Origin: Bacteroidales bacterium
GTDB lineage: Bacteria > Bacteroidota > Bacteroidia > Bacteroidales > Marinilabiliaceae
Direction of reading: 5' to 3'
Assembly (NCBI GenBank): GCA_024401365.1
Contig: JAKSLE010000006.1
Span: forward strand, 62,001-126,000
Length of the DNA: 64,000 nucleotides
Shown here: positions 53,945 through 62,524 of the stretch, one piece after another
How positions within the stretch are numbered: position 1 is the stretch's first letter
Layout: every line of letters starts with the position of its first letter
Position numbers and translations under genes: made by a program
Notes under the pieces: generated by a model
What the model was told of the DNA's origin: nothing
Database searches by the model: none
The model's input: the letters and a program-made list of their open reading frames with translations, nothing else

Positions 53945-54873
53945 GAATTCTTCCAAGTTACACGCTTCTGGTCTCCTATAATATCCTGAACCTCTTTTAC
54001 AAGCTGCCAGTCTATCGGCTCTGCTACATAGTCAAGATTCTTCTGAACATTAGCAGGGTTTGCCGACGAGAAGAGCGTGGATGCTATACGGTTATTGCTT
54101 ACGGAATACTGAATAGCAAGTTTCTCTATAGGATAATTCTTTGCCTGGCAGTGAGCCACTGCTTTCTTACATGCCTCTACCAAACCTTGTGGCGCCGGAT
54201 GCCATGCTGGTACACCTCTCTGCGAGAGCAACCCCATCGAAAGTGGCGAAGCATTGATAACTCCTATGCCTTTCGACTCAAAATAGTCAAGATAGTCTAC
54301 CAAGGCATCATCACACAAACAGTGATGACAGAAATTGAGAACACTCTCTACTGTACCTTCTTTTACATGGTCTACCACCCACTTGAGGTTTTCCAACTGT
54401 AAATCGGTAATGCCTACATGCCCTACTACCCCCTTGTCTCGCAACTCAACTAGCGCAGGAAGTGTCTCATTCACTACTATATTCAGATCGGAAAACTCTA
54501 TATCATGTACATTAATAAGGTCTATATAGTCAATGTTCAATCGCTCCATGCTCTCATATACACTCTCCGTAGCTCGCTTGCCTGAATAGTCCCACGTATT
54601 TACACCATCTTTTCCATAACGTCCAACTTTTGTAGATAGGTAATACTTCTCTCGTGGTAGCTCTTTGAGCGCCTTGCCTAGAACGGTCTCTGCCTTGTAA
54701 TGACCATAATATGGCGAGACATCAATAAAATTCATGCCCCCATCTAGCGCTACAGAGACTGCCCGTATAGCTTCTTTTTCGTTAATGTCATGAAATACAG
54801 CGCCAAGAGATGATGCGCCAAAAGACAACTTTGATATTTCAAGGCCAGTACTGCCTAGTTTATTCTTTTGCAT
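53941..54873 (-). CDS. Aldo/keto reductase, probable L-fucose/L-galactose dehydrogenase
   Basis: 310 residues. (beta/alpha)8 NADP(H) oxidoreductase: LSFGASSLGAVF at the start, catalytic Asp and Tyr in FIDVSPYYGHYKAE, Lys in YLSTKVGRYG, and His in IDLINVHDIEF. Close in pattern to the D-threo-aldose/L-galactose dehydrogenase group, which oxidises sugars such as L-fucose to lactones. First gene of the operon with amidohydrolase, FucP and Zn-dehydrogenase. A promoter lies at 54904. Confidence 0.9.
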   Translation of the reverse strand: MQKNKLGSTGLEISKLSFGASSLGAVFHDINEKEAIRAVSVALDGGMNFIDVSPYYGHYKAETVLGKALKELPREKYYLSTKVGRYGKDGVNTWDYSGKRATESVYESMERLNIDYIDLINVHDIEFSDLNIVVNETLPALVELRDKGVVGHVGITDLQLENLKWVVDHVKEGTVESVLNFCHHCLCDDALVDYLDYFESKGIGVINASPLSMGLLSQRGVPAWHPAPQGLVEACKKAVAHCQAKNYPIEKLAIQYSVSNNRIASTLFSSANPANVQKNLDYVAEPIDWQLVKEVQDIIGDQKRVTWKNS

Positions 54874-54903
54874 AAAATATCGTTATGTTAACGTTCAACA
54901 ACG

Positions 54904-54911
54904 CAAATGTA
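54904..54911 (-). promoter_or_regulatory. -7 element TACATTTG of the fucose-type operon
   Basis: Exact TAnnTTTG on the minus strand (CAAATGTA on plus), 30 bases before the ATG at 54873. Between them is the near-palindrome GTTAACGTTCAAC (54888-54900 region), a possible operator. Confidence 0.55.
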
Positions 54912-55004
54912 ACACTTTTTTAGAATAGGTGTTTTTGTAAATGCTATTTTGTTCTGATTATTTACACTTCTCTATCGTATTCTCTATTTTGACCTAAAAC
55001 AACA

Positions 55005-55036
55005 ATCCCTCACGAACGTCAGATTTCGTGAGGGAT
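55005..55036 (-). terminator. Terminator of the metalloprotease-like gene
   Basis: ATCCCTCACGAA (55005-55016) and TTCGTGAGGGAT (55025-55036) form a perfect 12-bp stem. On the minus strand TTGTTGTTTT follows. Confidence 0.88.
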
Positions 55037-55069
55037 ATTGTCTCTATTTCTTATCGGAATTTGCCTGCA

Positions 55070-56386
55070 TTACTTGACAATATGCTTTCGCCTGATTGTC
55101 AAACCATCCGAGAATCGCTTTATTTCAATGGTCACTCCTCTTTGTGGCTCTGCAAGCCGCTCTCCATTTATCGTATAGTACTCGGTACTGATAAGTTCTG
55201 CCGATATTTCTTCGATCGCCGTAGCATCTCCCTCTGGTTCCTGAGGCGCCACAATAGTATATGTGGAAATAGGCATCTCCCCATCTTGCGTTTTTGTGCC
55301 TCCACTCAAAACTACCACATCAGATGGATAGCGGTTTACAACGCATGGGGTTTGCGTATTCAAATCGAAAAGACTACATGCCTTTTGTTCCCTAGGTAAT
55401 AGTTGTGTCAATGTCAAATCTCCGCCTACAATACTGCCACACCCTTCAGTACCTACATTTTTTATAAGATTTGAAATAAATGATACCGAATTGCTATCTG
55501 CAAACTTTGCTTCAAAGTCAGATGTACTTTCATATTCTCCCCCAGTAACATCGTTTATTACAGCATCCAACGACATTCCATAGATTAGCTTATTGAGTAC
55601 TCTATCTAGACCTAAGGCTATATTTGGCGCAGTAATATTTTCTGCCGACAAACCTTTGCCGCTTGCTATCTGTCCTATGTACATTACTGCCAGATAACCA
55701 GTGGCCTGCCTAGAATTAGGCGTTCCACCTGTTAACTTGTTACCACTTGAAGTAATCTTATTTCTAATATTTTCTTCCGAAGTTGTCTCTGTTATCCCTA
55801 AGCCTTTATTGACAAAATCATTACCATTATAACAACCTCCTGAACATGCTTGTGACATTCCTTCAACAAACCACATTGGAAAGCGCTCAGTAGAACCACC
55901 CAAAATACCAGTAGTTAATGCCTCAGTACAAAAAGCACGCATCATCTCATGAAGTACAAAATGCTCTATTTCTTCACGACAATTATCTGTCAGATTCCCA
56001 TCATTGAAATCAAGATATGCAACATTGACCGTCAGGCTATACTTAAGATCATAAGTCACCTTTCCATTCTCATATCTTCCATTTGCGGATCCAGTAGTAA
56101 ATGAGGCTAATGATGACGACGAACTATTATTTACTAATTTTAACCCAACACCCGTAGAACACTCCTTAAGATATCCAAATGCATTAGGGAATGTGTTGAG
56201 AATAGCCTCAACAGCTTGAGGAACAATCTCTTTGTCTAAAACATCTGCCAATTGGGTGTAACTACCTACTGTAGATCCTCCATTAGGAGTCTGTATCGCA
56301 TCAAAAGCATTAGCAGTGCGAGTAAGCGATAATAAAAAAGCCATAGAGAGAATCCATTTCGCCCCTCTAGTTAGTAGTCTTTTCAT
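55070..56386 (-). CDS. Secreted flagellinolysin-like metallopeptidase homologue with HExxR motif
   Basis: 438 residues from the ATG at 56386 (the frame reaches 56440, but a promoter lies inside that extension). Signal peptide (MKRLLTRGAKWILSMAFLLSLTRTANA). The core resembles gluzincins of the flagellinolysin-like group: FVLHEMMRAFCTEA followed by FPMWFVEGMSQACSGG, the usual HExxH ... WFxEG pair. Here the second zinc His is Arg (His146, Glu147, Arg150), with the third-ligand Glu175 kept. The C-terminus (STEYYTINGERLAEPQRG ... RRKHIVK) looks like a short Bacteroidales T9SS-type tail. It may be inactive or use another ligand. Confidence 0.75.
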   Translation of the reverse strand: MKRLLTRGAKWILSMAFLLSLTRTANAFDAIQTPNGGSTVGSYTQLADVLDKEIVPQAVEAILNTFPNAFGYLKECSTGVGLKLVNNSSSSSLASFTTGSANGRYENGKVTYDLKYSLTVNVAYLDFNDGNLTDNCREEIEHFVLHEMMRAFCTEALTTGILGGSTERFPMWFVEGMSQACSGGCYNGNDFVNKGLGITETTSEENIRNKITSSGNKLTGGTPNSRQATGYLAVMYIGQIASGKGLSAENITAPNIALGLDRVLNKLIYGMSLDAVINDVTGGEYESTSDFEAKFADSNSVSFISNLIKNVGTEGCGSIVGGDLTLTQLLPREQKACSLFDLNTQTPCVVNRYPSDVVVLSGGTKTQDGEMPISTYTIVAPQEPEGDATAIEEISAELISTEYYTINGERLAEPQRGVTIEIKRFSDGLTIRRKHIVK

Positions 56387-56427
56387 TTTTAATTGTTTTT
56401 TTAGAATCATGGTATCAAATTCACACG

Positions 56428-56435
56428 CAAAATTA
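56428..56435 (-). promoter_or_regulatory. -7 element TAATTTTG
   Basis: Exact TAnnTTTG on the minus strand (CAAAATTA on plus), 41 bases before the ATG at 56386. It argues against the longer N-terminus. Confidence 0.55.
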
Positions 56436-56573
56436 AGCAATATTACTATATAGTGTGCGACACTTGGAACATTCTAGATTATTTAACATCCCTACTATAC
56501 ACAACAAAAGCAGTGCACCAATACCCCATCAGCACACTGCCACAACTTATATCCACAAATATACTACCCTACC

Positions 56574-56855
56574 TTATTTATATAGGCATAGATAAGGAGT
56601 ATCCTCTGTACACTTTACCTTATACTTTACATCCTTGGCAACAACGAAAGACTCAAACTTCTTATATGTCTTCCACTCTGTCTCTCCTGGCTGCTGAATT
56701 GTAAGCGCACCAGAGATAACTGTCATAATCTCTACCGTAGATGTGCCGAACTCATACTCACCTGCTGCCATCACACCAACTGTAGCCTTGCCCTCAGCAC
56801 TGTTTAGAGCCATTGAAACAACGTCTCCGTTGAAATATTCGTTTGTCTTGAACAT
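56574..56855 (-). CDS. ppnP: Pyrimidine/purine nucleoside phosphorylase PpnP (DUF1255)
   Basis: 93 residues, a one-domain cupin of the PpnP family with features such as YFNGDVVSMAL, TVGVMAAGEYEFGTSTVEIMTVISG, and FVVAKDVKYKVKC. PpnP splits diverse nucleosides with phosphate in nucleotide salvage. Full length and no missing parts (E. coli PpnP is 94 residues). Single gene with its own promoter at 56886. Confidence 0.95.
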   Translation of the reverse strand: MFKTNEYFNGDVVSMALNSAEGKATVGVMAAGEYEFGTSTVEIMTVISGALTIQQPGETEWKTYKKFESFVVAKDVKYKVKCTEDTPYLCLYK

Positions 56856-56885
56856 GTTTAATTACAAATTAAAATTATTTTGGTG

Positions 56886-56893
56886 CAAATATA
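56886..56893 (-). promoter_or_regulatory. -7 element TATATTTG before ppnP
   Basis: Exact TAnnTTTG on the minus strand (CAAATATA on plus), 30 bases before the ATG at 56855. Confidence 0.6.
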
Positions 56894-57108
56894 CACAATT
56901 TATACGATACGTAGCACCAAACAACTACAGATTTTAAACCGACAACTCTTTCCAACGCTAAATTATCAAGATCAACCACCAATCATATTTTCGTTGTACA
57001 TTTTCTACCGTTCGTTTAACTCAAATTTTCTAAATTGAGAAACAGCTTTCTAAATATATTACTTTTAATTGAATTATTTAATAACAACGACAACAACCAC
57101 CTGTCCCC

Positions 57109-57912
57109 TTAGAGGCGATTATAATCAAAACTGAAAAATTCAACCAAAGTCTTCGTATATGCTAATGTTCTCTCTACTATACATCCATCTTTCCACTTCA
57201 ACTTCCACAATGTATATATCACACCTTCACATATTGTCCACGATGTATATCCTACATAGGCCGACTCTTTATCATCGTCTAAGTACACAAAGGGAACATA
57301 ATAATTCATATTGAATGCTTTGTGTTTAAATTCAGCATCAATATTCTTATATATCGATAGTAGATCCGCTTCGCATAGTACAAGAGGACCGTTTTGCTCG
57401 AGATCTTCATTTGTAATATAGCAGCAGAAAACAGAGATAGCTATATATTCCCATATCCCTTGTTTTGTATATGGAACATAAATGTTGTCGTGAAACTTAT
57501 GATCCATGGGGCGAAAGTTGAAAGGCTTTGCCCAGTTGTCTTTCGAAAGAAAATCTTCGCCTGTTTCCTTCTTGCCCACAAATGCTATTATTGTTCCATG
57601 CGAGTCCCTTAGAAGACTATAGGGCGATTTGTACAAAACAAGTTCCTTCTTCTCATCTCTCTTCTTTAAGGAATTGAACGTAGCAAAGAATTGCTCATCT
57701 ATTGAACACTTGCTGACAAATTCTCCCCACGTCTTCCATGTCGCCTTATCTGTAAATCTTGGTGGAAATGGATTACACCAAGATTTAGAGCGAAATACTT
57801 TAACTAACTCTTCTTCCTCCACACGGCTCTCTTCAAATTTTACCATCTCCATCAATTTCTCCATTTCCTGATCAAAGGATGTGAATCTTCTACGGATTCT
57901 TAATTTTCTCAT
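57109..57912 (-). CDS. Unknown protein, 267 residues
   Basis: I do not recognise this protein. It starts with a very basic segment (MRKLRIRRRF) and an acidic helix (FDQEMEKLMEMVKFEESRVEEEE). The rest is rich in aromatic residues and looks soluble (KSWCNPFPPRFTDKATWKTWGEF, GIWEYIAISVFCCYIT, MNYYVPFVYLDDDKESAYVGYTSW). No signal peptide or catalytic motif is obvious. It has a good promoter at 57951 and sits alone between ppnP and the OmpA-type gene, so it is likely a real gene, perhaps lineage-specific. Confidence 0.75.
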   Translation of the reverse strand: MRKLRIRRRFTSFDQEMEKLMEMVKFEESRVEEEELVKVFRSKSWCNPFPPRFTDKATWKTWGEFVSKCSIDEQFFATFNSLKKRDEKKELVLYKSPYSLLRDSHGTIIAFVGKKETGEDFLSKDNWAKPFNFRPMDHKFHDNIYVPYTKQGIWEYIAISVFCCYITNEDLEQNGPLVLCEADLLSIYKNIDAEFKHKAFNMNYYVPFVYLDDDKESAYVGYTSWTICEGVIYTLWKLKWKDGCIVERTLAYTKTLVEFFSFDYNRL

Positions 57913-57950
57913 ATTGTTTACTGTATTTATTTATAAATCAACAAAAAACG

Positions 57951-57958
57951 CAAAACTA
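57951..57958 (-). promoter_or_regulatory. -7 element TAGTTTTG
   Basis: Exact TAnnTTTG on the minus strand (CAAAACTA on plus), 38 bases before the ATG at 57912. Confidence 0.55.
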
Positions 57959-57996
57959 AACGTATTGTATACACTATTCTACCTCAACATCTTTCC

Positions 57997-60894
57997 TTAC
58001 TTAAGCACCTTCATCTCAACTCGCCTGTTTATCGCCCTCCCTTCTTCTGTCTCATTCCCAGCCTTTGGCGTAGTCTTACCATAGCCTACAGCTTTTATCT
58101 TTCCCTCATCATACCCCAAATCCACAAGCCTAGCCTTTACCGCATCAGCTCTCTTCTGCGACATCTTCATATTGGCAGCGTCATCCCCTAAATTGTCTGT
58201 ATGCCCTGATACTTCAATCATAGGTGAGTCGTGTTCTTGAAGGAAAATCACGATTCTCTTCAACTCATAGTCCGACATATTGTCTATTTCTGCTGAGTTG
58301 CTCGCAAAGAATACATTGTTCATCCTCATTTCAACTTCGCCTGTAAGTACCTCTTTCTCCGTAGCTAATGTAACATCTCTTCTTATTCTCCTCACTTTTT
58401 TATCTTTCTTATCCACGAAGATATTGCCACTCTCTGCTACATAATTGTCTTTGTGTATGTAGTAGGCGTAGTGCTTTCCATGTGGTAATGTCACGAAATA
58501 CTCTCCCGTTTCCATGTCGGCTTCCATCTCACCAAGTTTCTTGCCTGTCTTAAGATCTTCCCAACGTATATAGCCTATGACTTTTTCTCCTGCCGTATTT
58601 TCTACCTTGCCATATAGAAGCGTGACAGGTTCTGGTCGCATATCCGCAGGAACTTCAGCCATAAATATGTCGTTTTTGCTGGATATGTACATTGTACTGC
58701 CATCTGCACTTAATTTTAATCCCCATTCCTGATCTGTTGTATTGATATGTGTACCCACATTTACTGGCTCACTCCATTCTGTCCACGATTCTTCATTTAG
58801 TCTCTTGGACATGAAAATATCTGTCCTGTTACTCAACGCTCCATGTCTGTTTGAAGCGAAATATAGTGTCTTCATGTCGGATGCTAAATATGGAGATCTA
58901 TCAATAAATGGTGTATTTATTGTCTTGCCAAGGCTTATCGGCTTCCCCCAGTTGCCTAGTGAATCTTTTAGACAGACAAATATGTCAATATTGGCATTCT
59001 CTATTCCCATATAATCTTCCCATGGATTATGATGAAGACCAACCATATTCCCACTCGATGTGCAAAATAATGCAGCATTACCATCAAATGTAAAATGTAC
59101 GTCTGCATTCCATTGGCCTATGTTGAATGGCAATTTTTCTCCTGTCGCCTCCATAACTCCCTCATCGCTCTTACGTGCTAATTTCAACATGCCGTTATCG
59201 AAATACACCATCTCATTGCCGTTAGGATATAGTGTTTCGGGATCAAAATTTGCTGCTGCATTATTTATAGTCGAACAATATCTTGGTACTCCCCATTTTC
59301 CATTTATATTTGTAGATACCCATATTTGTTCATGTCCTTTTGCCCCTTTAGATTCATTTCTTCGTGTGAAGTATAAGTATCGTCCGTTGGCCGATAGCGT
59401 CGCACTGTATTCACTAAGCGTCGTATTTATACTGTCCCCAATTGCTCTCCACTCTATTTTCTTATTGCTTTTTGTTAATGTCCGCATCATATTCTCTATG
59501 GCTTTTGTATGATTAGGTAATTTGCTGAGGTACTTTCTGCAAATGCTTAATGCTGATTCTTTCCCTGGACAGTCCATGAGCAACTCTCTGAATGCCCAGA
59601 ATGCAGGCTCGTATGGCGCACAGTATTCAATAGTTGATTTTATATCTCCTTTCTTGCCCCATATATAGTATCTGTCTACATATAATGCCACATCCATGCG
59701 TCTCTCCCAGTCTTTTGGACGCTTGGAAAAATTCTTTGGACATATTGCTTCAAATGCTCTTATCTCATTATAGTCACAAAGCTCATAATGAATCTTTCCC
59801 ATCTTTTCTAGATAATCACAAACCTCTTTCGAATGCTCCCCATTAGGGAATAATGCGTAATATGTTCCCCAATCGGCCGACAGTAGTCCTTTCATAGCAT
59901 ATTGCTTGCCTTTGCTATAGAGGTAGTCTTTTAGCTGTTCTCTTAGTTCTGGAATGTTGGGATGCGAAGCATAGTCGTTCAGAATACTTTCAATTACTGT
60001 ATATGTAGCATCTATTCTTCCATCTATTTCAGATACTGTATGTTTTGCAAATGATAGTTCAAACCAAAAATGTGATATTTCTCGGCATCCGGCAACGTAG
60101 AATACGGTGTCTCTGTCTGGAGAATCAGGATATTTTTTCAAGAATTCCTGACATTGTCTTGCTGTACCGTTTTTCAGTATTTCTTTCAGTTTTATATTAT
60201 ATCTTGCCCGTGCTATTAAGGAATCTTTGTTTGTATTTGGATACAGTTTTTCATATTCATCGTATAGTTTGAGCGACTCGTGCTCTATGGCGTTCTTCCA
60301 GCGTATTGACTCAATGGCTGAATCCGCCATAGCTATATATACCGAATCTATGGGCTTTTTCTTTAGCTCTTCGTATTTTTCTATGGTATTGCCTTTCGCT
60401 GCTTTGTTCCAACGTGCTTTTTCATAAAGTCTCCTGGCTTCTTCAACATAGTTCGACATCGCCTTGAATGTCTTCATATAGTTGCTGAATGCATTTTCTG
60501 AATTTGATTTGTAGATTCTTACTAGCTCTCTCTCTGCCATCTCTACCATCTTCTCTGCTACCTTCTCTGCACCAAAACCGTACTTTTGCCTGTACATATT
60601 TATGGTAGCCTCATCTGCTGCTTTCATAGCCTTTTCTGATTCTGCCAGCGACTTGTAGGCTTCCGCATAGCTAGGCTTGGCTTTGGGGGCTAGTGTGTCA
60701 CACTGACAAAGCGCTAACCCATAATACGCCACAGCAATATCTTTCTTCGCTTTTATGGCATCCTTAAACACAACTTTAGCTTTCGCTGTTTTCCCTTTTT
60801 CTAGTTGCGAGAATCCTTTTGCTATGTTCTGTGCTTCTACCACCTGCACCATCAACATAGCTACAGCCATCAATATGTACTTTGTTCTTCTCAT
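57997..60894 (-). CDS. PorE-like TPR/PD40/CRD/OmpA envelope protein
   Basis: 965 residues from the ATG at 60894 (frame open to 60924), which gives signal peptide MRRTKYILMAVAMLMVQVVEAQ. Then TPR-like helices (about 25-480; KGFSQLEKGKTAKAKVVF, VAYYGLALCQ), PD40/WD40-like beta-propeller repeats (about 500-760; LSANGRYLYFTRR, YPNGNEMVYF, SDMKTLYFASNR, SADGSTMYISSK), a carboxypeptidase-regulatory domain (about 775-850) and a C-terminal OmpA domain (about 855-965; FFASNSAEIDN, VSGHTDNLGDD, SQKRADAVKARL, NRRVEMKVL). This order is that of PorE of the type IX secretion system, which binds peptidoglycan. Similar architectures occur in non-T9SS proteins, so PorE identity is probable only. Confidence 0.88.
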   Translation of the reverse strand: MRRTKYILMAVAMLMVQVVEAQNIAKGFSQLEKGKTAKAKVVFKDAIKAKKDIAVAYYGLALCQCDTLAPKAKPSYAEAYKSLAESEKAMKAADEATINMYRQKYGFGAEKVAEKMVEMAERELVRIYKSNSENAFSNYMKTFKAMSNYVEEARRLYEKARWNKAAKGNTIEKYEELKKKPIDSVYIAMADSAIESIRWKNAIEHESLKLYDEYEKLYPNTNKDSLIARARYNIKLKEILKNGTARQCQEFLKKYPDSPDRDTVFYVAGCREISHFWFELSFAKHTVSEIDGRIDATYTVIESILNDYASHPNIPELREQLKDYLYSKGKQYAMKGLLSADWGTYYALFPNGEHSKEVCDYLEKMGKIHYELCDYNEIRAFEAICPKNFSKRPKDWERRMDVALYVDRYYIWGKKGDIKSTIEYCAPYEPAFWAFRELLMDCPGKESALSICRKYLSKLPNHTKAIENMMRTLTKSNKKIEWRAIGDSINTTLSEYSATLSANGRYLYFTRRNESKGAKGHEQIWVSTNINGKWGVPRYCSTINNAAANFDPETLYPNGNEMVYFDNGMLKLARKSDEGVMEATGEKLPFNIGQWNADVHFTFDGNAALFCTSSGNMVGLHHNPWEDYMGIENANIDIFVCLKDSLGNWGKPISLGKTINTPFIDRSPYLASDMKTLYFASNRHGALSNRTDIFMSKRLNEESWTEWSEPVNVGTHINTTDQEWGLKLSADGSTMYISSKNDIFMAEVPADMRPEPVTLLYGKVENTAGEKVIGYIRWEDLKTGKKLGEMEADMETGEYFVTLPHGKHYAYYIHKDNYVAESGNIFVDKKDKKVRRIRRDVTLATEKEVLTGEVEMRMNNVFFASNSAEIDNMSDYELKRIVIFLQEHDSPMIEVSGHTDNLGDDAANMKMSQKRADAVKARLVDLGYDEGKIKAVGYGKTTPKAGNETEEGRAINRRVEMKVLK

Positions 60895-60940
60895 ACTTTT
60901 TGTTTTTTTCTCTTTATACAACATTCTCTAATAGGTAAAC

Positions 60941-60982
60941 AAATAAAAAACTGCGAGCAAACGCTATCTTCCCTATACCTAG
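60941..60982. repeat. Dispersed intergenic repeat, copy 3
   Basis: AAATAAAAAACTGCGAGCAA followed by ACGCTATCTTCCCTATACCT. The 17-base core ACTGCGAGCAAACRCTA is shared with copies at 8.4 and 27.4 kb; the right part has diverged. Confidence 0.8.
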
Positions 60983-61166
60983 AAACTATGCTCTTCGTAT
61001 CTATTTGCAACCGAAATTTACACATCATTCTGACTCCCATCATAATATTTTGCCGCTCAATGTACGAACCATATGTATTTGTGTATAAACTTCTTTCGCC
61101 GTCTCTATTCCATACACGGAGAGTACCATTTCATACATCCGCCAAATCATATCACATAAAAACCAC

Positions 61167-61174
61167 TACATTTG
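61167..61174 (+). promoter_or_regulatory. -7 element TACATTTG
   Basis: Exact TAnnTTTG, 23 bases before the LytTR ATG at 61198. Confidence 0.6.
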
Positions 61175-61197
61175 CATTGTTCAAATTCCAATAACGG

Positions 61198-61563
61198 ATG
61201 AATAAGTATATCATCATATCAAAAGGTCCCGAATTGTTGCGTGTTCCAACTGACTGCCTTATGTATGTCGAGGCTCAGGGTAACTATTCTAATGTAGTTA
61301 CTCAGGATGGTAAGCAGCATTTGGTGTCGTTTCAACTCGGAGCTATTGAGGATCTTATCGCTGAACAACTTGAAGAGACTCCTCTTGTGCGCTTGGGTCG
61401 TAGCCTTATCATTAATACAGATTTCATCTATTTGATAGATGAAACTCGCCAGCAATTGGTTCTTTCTGATTGTCGCAATAGCTACCACGCCCTTAAAGCT
61501 TCAAAAGAGGTCCTCTCTAAATTCAAGGACTATATGTTATATCAATTAAATCGTAAGTCATGA
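61198..61563 (+). CDS. Stand-alone LytTR DNA-binding protein
   Basis: 121 residues, consisting of little more than a LytTR domain: LLRVPTDCLMYVEAQGNYSNVVTQDGKQHLVSF, LGAIEDLIAEQLEETPLVRLGRSLIINTDFIYLID and the last strand-helix ending ASKEVLSKFKDYML. There is no receiver or membrane part, so activity may be controlled by level, by a partner or by direct ligand binding. Its stop overlaps the next ATG (ATGA), so regulator and membrane protein are made together. Targets could include its own operon. Confidence 0.9.
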   Translation: MNKYIIISKGPELLRVPTDCLMYVEAQGNYSNVVTQDGKQHLVSFQLGAIEDLIAEQLEETPLVRLGRSLIINTDFIYLIDETRQQLVLSDCRNSYHALKASKEVLSKFKDYMLYQLNRKS

Positions 61564-62438
61564 GTAATGTTAACGAAATACACGACGACGAATTCCGCGT
61601 CATAGGTACTCACACAGATAGAAAGCCTGAACCTAAATATCATAAGGGCCTTATTGTAAAATGTGCTATCCTGGCGCTTTTTGTCCTCACTTGTGTGGGG
61701 TTAATCCTGTGGCATCAGTCTAATCAGGATGTGGTAGCGGATAATCTTTTTGACCCTGAAATGGATGATACTGTTCAGGATGTCAATCTCAATCTTGAAC
61801 CCGACTCGAAGATTTCTTCTGCCTGCGTCATGCATGATAGTATCATCGTCAATGATATTCAGCTGGATATTTTTGTCCCTGTTAATGCTAAGCCTTCTTT
61901 GGCCGTGGGTAAAATCAATCCTCAGAACGAGAATATCGTTCTTTGTACCCAGGCTACTGATGTCCGTGCTGATAATGGACAGATAACAGGCTCTTTTATC
62001 ATAAATGGTGAACTTATTTCTCATGGCTACTCTCACAAATGGGGCTTCTGTTCTATCATCGGTGATCGTCTCAAACTTGGTGCCGCACGGGAAACGCCTG
62101 AATTTGAAGAGTCGCTTAATAATAATGGCTCTTTTTTCAGACAGCACCCGCTGATAGTAAATGGTCATATATATAAAAGTACCATCAAGGGTAAGGCTGT
62201 CCGTAAGGCTCTTTGCGAGATCGATGGTAAGTTTGTGGTCGTCATGACTCGTACTCGTGAGTCTATCCACGATTTTTCTCTGGCTCTTCACGATATCAAG
62301 TCTGTCAATGCTATCTATCTCGTTGGTGCCGATTCATATACATTCTATCGTGATGAGAATGGAGATCTGATGGAGTTCAATACTCCACTCTACGAAAAGA
62401 ATCATAATGTCAATTACATCTACTGGAGCCGAAAGTAG
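61560..62438 (+). CDS. Membrane-anchored phosphodiester glycosidase-domain protein (NAGPA-like)
   Basis: 292 residues. Cytoplasmic N-terminus (about 30), one membrane helix (about 31-50, LIVKCAILALFVLTCVGLIL), and a periplasmic or surface domain resembling the NAGPA fold (PF09992): AVGKINPQNENIVLCTQATDVRADNGQITGSFIINGELISHG, FRQHPLIVNGH and the late VGADSYTF region. Characterised relatives cleave phosphodiester-linked sugars. The usual DGGGS-type motif of the family is not obvious here, so activity is uncertain. Coupled to the LytTR gene. Confidence 0.7.
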   Translation: MSNVNEIHDDEFRVIGTHTDRKPEPKYHKGLIVKCAILALFVLTCVGLILWHQSNQDVVADNLFDPEMDDTVQDVNLNLEPDSKISSACVMHDSIIVNDIQLDIFVPVNAKPSLAVGKINPQNENIVLCTQATDVRADNGQITGSFIINGELISHGYSHKWGFCSIIGDRLKLGAARETPEFEESLNNNGSFFRQHPLIVNGHIYKSTIKGKAVRKALCEIDGKFVVVMTRTRESIHDFSLALHDIKSVNAIYLVGADSYTFYRDENGDLMEFNTPLYEKNHNVNYIYWSRK

Positions 62439-62475
62439 AATAATTACCTAATAGTAAGTATATCAATGTTTTATC

Positions 62476-62495
62476 GCTGAGTGTTCTCACTCGGC
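62476..62495 (+). terminator. Weak hairpin after the NAGPA-like gene
   Basis: GCTGAGTG and CACTCGGC pair over TTCT with one G-U; TAACCTTTTA follows. It might be a weak terminator or attenuator before the lipoprotein gene. Confidence 0.45.
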
Positions 62496-62524
62496 TAACC
62501 TTTTACGCCCATAATAAATAATCT

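Larger units (their letters stand above)
60895..61197. other. Divergent spacer between the PorE-like and LytTR genes
   Basis: About 300 bases with no gene. It holds dispersed repeat copy 3 (60941-60982) and the promoter of the LytTR gene (61167-61174). I see no clear promoter for the minus-strand gene; the best candidate, TAAATTTC near 61013, has one mismatch. Confidence 0.6.
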
